This document shows positions 37,780-64,000 of a stretch of DNA of 64,000 bases, piece after piece (position 1 is the stretch's first letter; every line of letters starts with the position of its first letter). Both the position numbers and the translations under genes were made by a program. The notes beneath the pieces are model-generated. The model did not search any database. It saw only the letters and a list, made by a program, of their open reading frames with translations, and was not told the origin of the DNA. Source of the DNA: Phymorhynchus buccinoides (lineage: Eukaryota > Mollusca > Gastropoda > Neogastropoda > Raphitomidae); assembly GCA_017654935.2 (NCBI GenBank), contig CM065712.1:25331636-25395635 (forward strand). Reading direction: 5' to 3'.

Positions 37780-38183
37780 TCTTCTTCTGCATTCCCAGGC
37801 CATAATGGGTAAGGTACGTATTTCAGTTCTCACTGGTCTCCCCGCTGCGTTAACAGCCGACACATTCCGATTTCGGAGGAGCTCAAGGGAGAAAAATTAA
37901 TCGGACATTTAAAATTTAAAAAAAAGGCAGGAGAACGGGGCCAATAAGTCAGAAAGATAGTAGATGACAGAAAGCAAAGGGAAAAGGCAGAGTCAAAGAG
38001 AGTGGCAGATTAGAGGAAATTACAAGCACAGAACTTCCAGCAGGTGGGGGAACTATTTTTACGAAAAGACACCCCCCCCCCAACCCTGGCATCCCAATGG
38101 GGAGAGACTCGTGGAGGGGGCGGGGGTCATCCAGCTCCCTGTATGGAGGCACGAGGCATCCACCCACTGCCCATCACAGAAGG
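37780..38183 (+). mobile_element. Dispersed repeat (SINE-like), copy 1
   Basis: About 400 bp starting near GCGTTCCCAGGCCATAATGG, with CACTGGTCTCCCCGCTGCG and ending GAGGCATCCACCCACTGCCC. A second copy is at 59183-59565. Partial inverted pieces are at 25680-25765 and 28030-28140. Confidence 0.7.
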
Positions 38184-38333
38184 GATAATAATAATAATAA
38201 TAACAATAATAATAATAATGAACAACATCAAAGATACGTTACGCAAAACATCAGAGACCCAAGCATGCAAAAAATCTCACCACATTAATCTGTAGTCATT
38301 GTCATAGGCAATGCATATATATATGTTACGCCC

Positions 38334-38778
38334 AATCCATGAAATTGCTCATTTCATGAAATGGGCAAAATGGTTTGCTCAGTTCGTGAAATAGCCAATA
38401 TATAACTTGCAATTGAGAAAAGCAATATGAATGAAAAATAGTTTTTGTTCATAAGCACACATAGATCAAGAACTGGTTCAAACGAATGAGAAATCTCATC
38501 TGTAGATAAGTTAAAATGATTTTATTCAGACTTAATTTGATAAAACGTTTGATTCAACATGTGGCTCAGGCATGCCCCAGCTTAGCATCTGGTCGAGTTG
38601 GGGGGCAGGATAGGGGTGCAAATGCAATGTAGAAAAGTGTGATACCATTGAATCAATCTTAATCAATACCTGTGTGAATGGGGATTCAAAAATGTGATAT
38701 ACATGGTCCATTTCATAAATTGGGCAAAGCACTTTACCCATTTCATGAAATAGGCAATTTCACGGATTGGGCGTAACA
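38334..38778. mobile_element. MITE with TGTTACGCCCAATCC ends
   Basis: Ends TGTTACGCCCAATCC and GGATTGGGCGTAACA, with arms continuing imperfectly through TGAAATTG and repeated TTTCATGAAAT motifs. It is flanked by TA/AT-rich sequence. No coding is seen. Confidence 0.8.
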
Positions 38779-39196
38779 TATACAACAAGCTCAAGCAAAA
38801 AAACCACCCCACAAACCTGATGATGAAAGTCTGTTTAACGTCCTCCGGTCTGGAACAGACACGTATGGGACATTGGTAAATATAAAGATGGTGGGAACGG
38901 TCCTGGAGGCAATGCCCGGAGGCAGTGCAACACCAGGAAAGTGCCGAATTTTTAACAATACAGATATGTATTACACAAACCTGTCACTAGTCATTTTTTT
39001 GGTTTACGTGTTAATAAAATGATACGTTAAAAAAAAAAGAAGACTTTTTAAAAAAAAAAGTGGGATAATACCGCAAGATCAAAAAGCAAAAATCGTATTA
39101 TTGGGTACAAATTCCTTTCTCACAAAATGATACATGCATTGATGCTTGCACACGTATGTCTGTATGTGCACACATTTAACAATCAACTTTTAACTC

Positions 39197-39460
39197 ATTC
39201 AAGTCGTTCCACACATATTGGCCACTGCAAAGAACACCTTTTGCAAGAGTGAGTGAATGCCCTTGGTGGGTGGGGGGAGATGGTTGAGTACTGACCGAAC
39301 AAGGGCATAACTCTCGCCAATAACCCTGTTTGAGGCCACTAAATGGCTGCCTGTCGCAAGAGTGAATGCCCTTGTCAGCACTGACCAACAAGGGATTCAC
39401 TCTCACAGTCAAGGGTGTTAATAACCCTAGTTGCAGAGGCCAATATGGCCGGAATTAATA
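39197..39460. mobile_element. TTAA-flanked element with CTCATTCAAGTCGTTCC end
   Basis: The left end TTAACTCATTCAAGTCGTTCC and right end GGCCGGAATTAA are imperfect inverted repeats. The interior repeats a GAGTGAATGCCCTTG motif. A deletion derivative, almost only the ends, is at 44645-44690 as a hairpin around GGACATATATGTCC. Confidence 0.6.
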
Positions 39461-39637
39461 TAAAGCTGTCAGGAACTGTCGGAGCCATCGACGAAGAAAG
39501 TGAGAGAGAAAGCATAAACGGTGAGGTATGCACATAATAAATTTTTTTATGCAAGATTCGTGTGTACATTTGTCTACATTGTTTGCACGTCAGATTAATT
39601 AATTAATTATTCAAAATTATCATTAGTAGGATACTAG

Positions 39638-39960
39638 GATGTAGAGTGGCACAATGGTAGCGCGTTCGCCTCGTGCTAAGTAAACGCGAGTTCGAACCTG
39701 GGTACAGGGGATTTTTCCTCTCACATTGCACCAGGCCTTACGGTCTGAACGGATGAGATGATAAACCGAGGTCCCGTGTGCCCATGCACTTAGCACACGT
39801 TAATCCCAGTGGCAACGCAAAAGTTGTCATTTGGTCAAAATTTACCCCCCCCCCCCCTTCCTCATCAGTCACACAAAAAATCGCATGCCAAAAAAAAAGA
39901 AGAAAAAGTGGGTGGCGTGCCTCTGGCTGCGACACGCTCTCCAGGTGGGAGAGGGAGAAG
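39638..39960 (+). mobile_element. tRNA-derived SINE
   Basis: The head has a Pol III A box (TGGCACAATGGTAGCGCG) and B box (GAGTTCGAACC) about 33 bp apart. The body includes ATGAGATGATAAACCGAGGT and the tail CTGCGACACGCTCTCCAGG. The tail motif matches other SINE-like fragments at 34763-34811 and 57137-57190. A poly-C run interrupts it. It is not a functional tRNA because no cloverleaf continues. Confidence 0.8.
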
Positions 39961-40334
39961 AAGAAGAAGAAAAATAAAAATGTCCCTTGTTCAATCTGGT
40001 GAACGATTCACACACGGCAAAGACGAAGGAATATCCTAAACATTTAAAAATGAATTACAAAATTAAAAAGAAAAATGTCACCCCACTTCAAAGCAGCCAT
40101 GTTCGCACTTTAATGAAAAAACAAGAACAAAACAAAAAGCGAATGTAAACGAACAAATTGATCCCAAATAATAACATTGAGAAAACCGATTAAAAACAAA
40201 GAAATTTAAAAGTCAAAGAAAGAAAATGAAGACGTAATAAACATTTTAAAAAAACGGACAGCAAGGTACGTTCTATTTTAAGAACAGCGTGCATGTTCAC
40301 TTCACATTATACATGCACACGCATGTATGTACAA

Positions 40335-41155
40335 TGAGCACAAATGCAGGCCTGTACGCTCTCGCACACACACACACACACACATTGGCGTGCACACCAG
40401 ACCTGCCTACTTGTAATTTTCCCAATCAGTAGCCCAGCCATCAATTTTCAGTAGCATGGCAAATTTTTCCCTAGCATCCACAAACGGCAATCGATTTGTT
40501 CTCTTCCTGAGCCGAAACGCACTGCTTAATATGTTTCGCCGATTGAACGTGTTGACGGCAATCATCTCTACCGCCATGATTCACAGAGAAGTCCGCATGG
40601 CAGAGGTTGCACTGCAGCGAGCATGGTTCGCACCGCGTCAACTTCTGACGATGCAAGGCCACTCCGCCGATGTTTTTTCTTAGAACAAGATGGTGTGCCA
40701 GATGATTTTCGTTTTCTGGTTTGCGTTCGTTTTTCTTCGTTTGAAACATCTCCCGAATCGCTACTGCTGCTGGAGTCCGCCATTTTTTCCAGAGAAAATA
40801 ATAAGAACGCATGCGCAGTCACTTTGATAAAAACGGAAGTGACTAGGTTATCGCGCGTGACACGGCGTCTGCTCTTAGAAACCGACAAAACCGGGAACGA
40901 CATAAGCAAAAATAAAATGCGGCGGCAATTTTTTTTTTTCCGTAGCAACGTTAAGGTTGCCGTAGCTCCGTAGCAAAGCTTTATTTTTCGTAGCTGCTAC
41001 GACCAAATCGTAGCAGTAGGCAGGTCTGACAAATGCAGGCCTGTACGCTCTCGCACACACACACACACATTGGCGTGCACACACACACACACACATTGGC
41101 GTGCACACACACACACACACATTGGCGTGCACACACACACACACACACACATACA
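40335..41155. repeat. Tandem CA-rich units interrupted by a hAT-like element
   Basis: ACAAATGCAGGCCTGTACGC, TCTCGCACACACAC and CACATTGGCGTGCAC occur both before (40339-40397) and after (41029-41150) the inserted element. Confidence 0.85.
40398..41028 (-). mobile_element. hAT-like element with zinc-finger ORF, CAGACCTGCC family copy 1
   Basis: A 631-bp element with TIRs CAGACCTGCCTAC / GTAGGCAGGTCTG. On the minus strand it encodes MADSSSSSDSGDVSNEEKR, a basic KRKSSGTP block and then CNLCHADFSVNHGGRDD with HVQSAKH. This resembles the CxxC...GGRxD...HxxSxKH zinc finger at the N-terminus of many hAT-type transposases. No catalytic domain follows. The flanking DNA is duplicated on both sides. Confidence 0.8.
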
Positions 41156-41402
41156 GAACCAAAAGGATATACAATATTTTCCTAGCATCAAACAAATTTT
41201 TTTTTTTAGAATATCAAAAGAAATCCAACCATAGTACAAAACCGAAAAAAGCACTATCTATACACATCATACACACAAACGAAAACTTGCAACAAAAATA
41301 TTAGGGGGTAAAATCACACCCAAAAAAACACACACCAAAAAAACTGCATGAAAATGACACCGACATTTGTATTGACCATGAGAGAAGATACAGAAGAAAT
41401 AT

Positions 41403-42045
<643 letters not shown>

Positions 42046-42117
42046 GAAATGGCAACGTCTCTTTTCAACCAACCTGACTAACGAACCAATGATAATAATT
42101 GTAATTGCACTTCTAAT

Positions 42118-42680
42118 TGTCACACGCACGCGCACACACACAGATACATGCTCAAAATAACTATGCACATGCGTGCATATATGCACACAAGCACATAGGC
42201 ACGAACATACACACTTACATAAACGCACACATACAAACATGCACATGCGAGCGCACACACACACAGTCTCACACATACACACACACAATCTCACACACAC
42301 ATACAGTCACACACACACATACATATACCTATGCGTATAACTTATCACATGAAGAAAATACAAACACATGCACATATTCATGCATGTACGCACGCACTCT
42401 CATACACATCCATATGCACACTTAGGGAAGCACACTTACACACATACACACACACAGTGCCACACACACACACAGTGACATACACACAGTCACACACACA
42501 CACACACACACTGTGACACAGTGACATACACACAGTGCCACACACACACACACAGTGTCACACACACACACAGTGCCACACACACAGTGCCACACACACA
42601 CACAGTGACATACACACACACAGTGACATACACACAGTGACACACACACACAGTGACATACACACAGTGACACACACGCC
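42118..42680. repeat. (CA)n and CACAGTGACATA minisatellite
   Basis: CA-rich repeats with CACACACAGTGACATACACA variants from 42450 to 42670. Confidence 0.92.
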
Positions 42681-42766
42681 TTACTTTTAGACGAACCATC
42701 GGTCATACTCATCACATAATGTAGCGCTGATAACTCATCATCGCTTCATTGTGTCTCTTTCTCTCT

Positions 42767-42769
<3 letters not shown>

Positions 42770-42841
<72 letters not shown>

Positions 42842-43860
42842 GTCACACAAAGCTAAAATATTTTGTGCTTATTCAGCTATCCTCAATAAACATTCGAGTT
42901 TCAAATAATCGAGAGTTTCGAGTTTCTCCCTCTCTCTCTCTCTTGTAGGAATTGGCAGCATCGCCTAAAATCTTTATCCTTGTTAAAGTCCAGCGTCTCT
43001 CTCTCTCTCCCTCTCTCTCCACAGACAGAATCCACACACACAAGGAAATGAAAATAAGGAGCGATCTGTCATACATAGCAGCCAACATAGTGCTCGCAAT
43101 AGCGCTGATAACACTCATTATTTCATTTCTCTCCCACTCTCTCTCTCTCTCACACAAAGTTAAAATAACTCTCTTTCTCTCACTCTCTCCTCCCTCCTTT
43201 CTCTCTCTCTCTGCACACAGCCACACAACAGAAGCACCAAAACCCCCCCACAAAAATGAAGCCTCTCATAGTCATAGTGGCGATCATAGAACAACACAAT
43301 GCTTGCTTTAGTCTCTCTCTCTCTGATTCTCTCTCAAACAAGTTGCAATGATTCTCTCTCCATCTCTCTATCTCTCTCTCTCTCTCTCTACACACATACA
43401 CAGTCAAGCACAAAATCCGCAAGAAAGAAAGTTGAAGATAGCACATTGCTTGCGATAGCACTGAAAACTCTCACTGTCTCACCGTCTCTCACTCACTCTG
43501 TCTCTCTCTCACTCTGTCTCTCTCTCTCTCTGTCACTCTGTCTCTCTCTCTCTCACTCTGTCTCTCTCTCTCTCACTCTGTCTCTCTCTCTCTCTCTCAC
43601 TCTGTCTCTCTCTCTCTCTCTCTCTCACTCTGTCTCTCACTCTCTCTCTCTCATTCTGTCTCTCTCTCTCTCACTCTCTCTCAGCCATGTGTGCATGCGG
43701 TGACCACAAATTTTGCCTGAAAGTTCCATTGTAAAAAAACTTGATATTATTGATATATAGATGGTCACCTCAAGAACATTCGTTCTTGTACAATTTCTCT
43801 CTCTCTCGCACACACAAAGTTAAAATAACTCTCTTTCTCTCGCTCGCTCCTCCCTCCTTT

Positions 43861-43891
<31 letters not shown>

Positions 43892-44400
43892 AAGTTAAAA
43901 TAACTCTCTCTCTCTCGCTCTCTCCTCCCTCCATTTATCTCTCGCTCTCTCCTCCCTCCCCCCCTCTCTCTCAAACATAACTCTCTCTCTCACTCTCACA
44001 CACACAAAAATAACTCTCTGTCTCTCTCTATCACAAAAATAACTCTCTCCCTTTCTCTCTCTATCACAAAAATAACTCACTCTCTCTCTCTCTCATTTCA
44101 CAAAAATAACTCACACAAAAATAACTCTCTCTCTCTCTCTCTCACAAAAATAACTCTCTCTCTCACTCTCTAGAATGGGCCCGGTCCAAAATCTTAATCC
44201 TTATGTAATAAAGTTTTTCAGTCTTCAGTCTCTCACTCTCTCTCTCTCACACACAGAGAAATAACTCTCTCTTCACAAAAATAACTCTCTCTCTATAACA
44301 AAAATAACTCTCTCACTCTTTCACTCTCTCTCTCTCTCTTCACAAAAATAACTCTCTCTATCACTCTCTCTCTCTCACTCTCTCTCTACACACACACACA
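42770..44400. repeat. (CT)n-rich region with ACAAAAATAACTCTCTC units
   Basis: CT runs, CACTCTGTCTCTCTCTCTCT units (43490-43690) and CACAAAAATAACTCTCTCTC units (43990-44360). Short unique islands carry CAAAGTTAAAATAACTCTC repeated four times. This is downstream of the FBXL20-like stop codon. Confidence 0.9.
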
Positions 44401-44503
44401 CAAAGTCACGCGCGCAAAAAAGTCCGCAAGAACGAGAGAAAAAAAAAAGGAAAAAGCAAGCTGGCGGGCTGGTGGTTCCTCCTGGTGGCAGGGTCGTCGG
44501 AGG

Positions 44504-63801
<19,298 letters not shown>

Positions 63802-63974
63802 CTGGAATAACGACGCGTCAAAACGACACATTTAATTATGGCAGTACGCACCAAAGTTATCCAAAAAAAAGTGTCCCTGCTGGGAAAAAAGAAAAAAAAG
63901 AAAAAAGGGCATCATATGTACACCTCAAAACATGGCATGTTCTAGCGTTGAAGGCGTGTCATTTTGAAAGGGAG

Positions 63975-64000
63975 AAAGGTGGCAGAGTGGCTAAGACGTT
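63975..64000 (+). mobile_element. Start of a tRNA-like SINE cut by the window edge
   Basis: GGTGGCAGAGTGGCTAAGACG is a typical Pol III A-box context (TGGCNNAGTGG). The rest lies outside the window, so a true tRNA gene cannot be excluded. Confidence 0.45.

Noticed and set aside
39638..39710. Functional tRNA gene
   Set aside because: A and B boxes are present but no cloverleaf or acceptor stem closes, and the sequence continues into a SINE body.

Overview
The window is animal nuclear DNA, most likely from a marine mollusc (inference from the kinds of repeats: long (GA/CT)n, (CA)n and poly-C/G tracts, RNase H-bearing and 2A-bearing non-LTR retrotransposons, and very many short inverted-repeat elements). 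There are no operons, ribosome binding sites or bacterial genes. Most open frames are simple-sequence artefacts.

The one clear host gene is on the minus strand in the right third. It is the 3' half of an FBXL20/FBXL2-type F-box leucine-rich-repeat gene. Eight exons between 63801 and 44504 (high to low coordinate) join in phase at every junction but one and encode the LRR region and a C-terminal CaaX box (CAIL). The F-box and first LRR exons lie beyond the right edge. A second, tentative host feature is a signal-peptide-coding exon at 4160-4232 (minus).

Layout: 1-4.2 kb, simple repeats, a degenerate AT-rich tandem array and two small inverted-repeat elements. 4.26-8.02 kb, a decayed CR1/L2-type LINE (plus) with an N-terminal 2A-like motif, followed by a GAAA-rich minisatellite. 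9.1-10.3 kb, nested inverted repeats and a TTAA-flanked MITE. 10.5-11.2 kb, an L1/Tx1-like LINE fragment. 11.4-11.75 kb, an inverted repeat holding a 113-base poly-C run and TTAGGG repeats. About 11.85-19.09 kb, a long I-group LINE (minus) with zinc-knuckle ORF1, endonuclease, RT and RNase H, hit twice by the same palindromic MITE. 19.5-25.6 kb, microsatellites and MITEs. 25.8-27.3 kb, a 16-bp minisatellite that continues in inverted orientation. 27.7-29.2 kb, two hairpins with telomere-like loops. 29.4-44.4 kb, minisatellites, DNA-transposon derivatives, SINEs and microsatellites. 44.5-63.8 kb, the FBXL20-like gene with transposon-rich introns.

Three patterns deserve attention. (1) Edges of at least three exons of the FBXL20-like gene, splice sites included, are copied as arrays in the neighbouring introns. 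(2) Short TTAGGG-like tracts sit inside four separate inverted repeats. (3) Several short hAT-like elements with 5- or 6-bp target duplications keep a single zinc-finger-coding segment and no catalytic domain. All repeat-family names are inferred from termini, target duplications and motifs read by eye; no database was searched.
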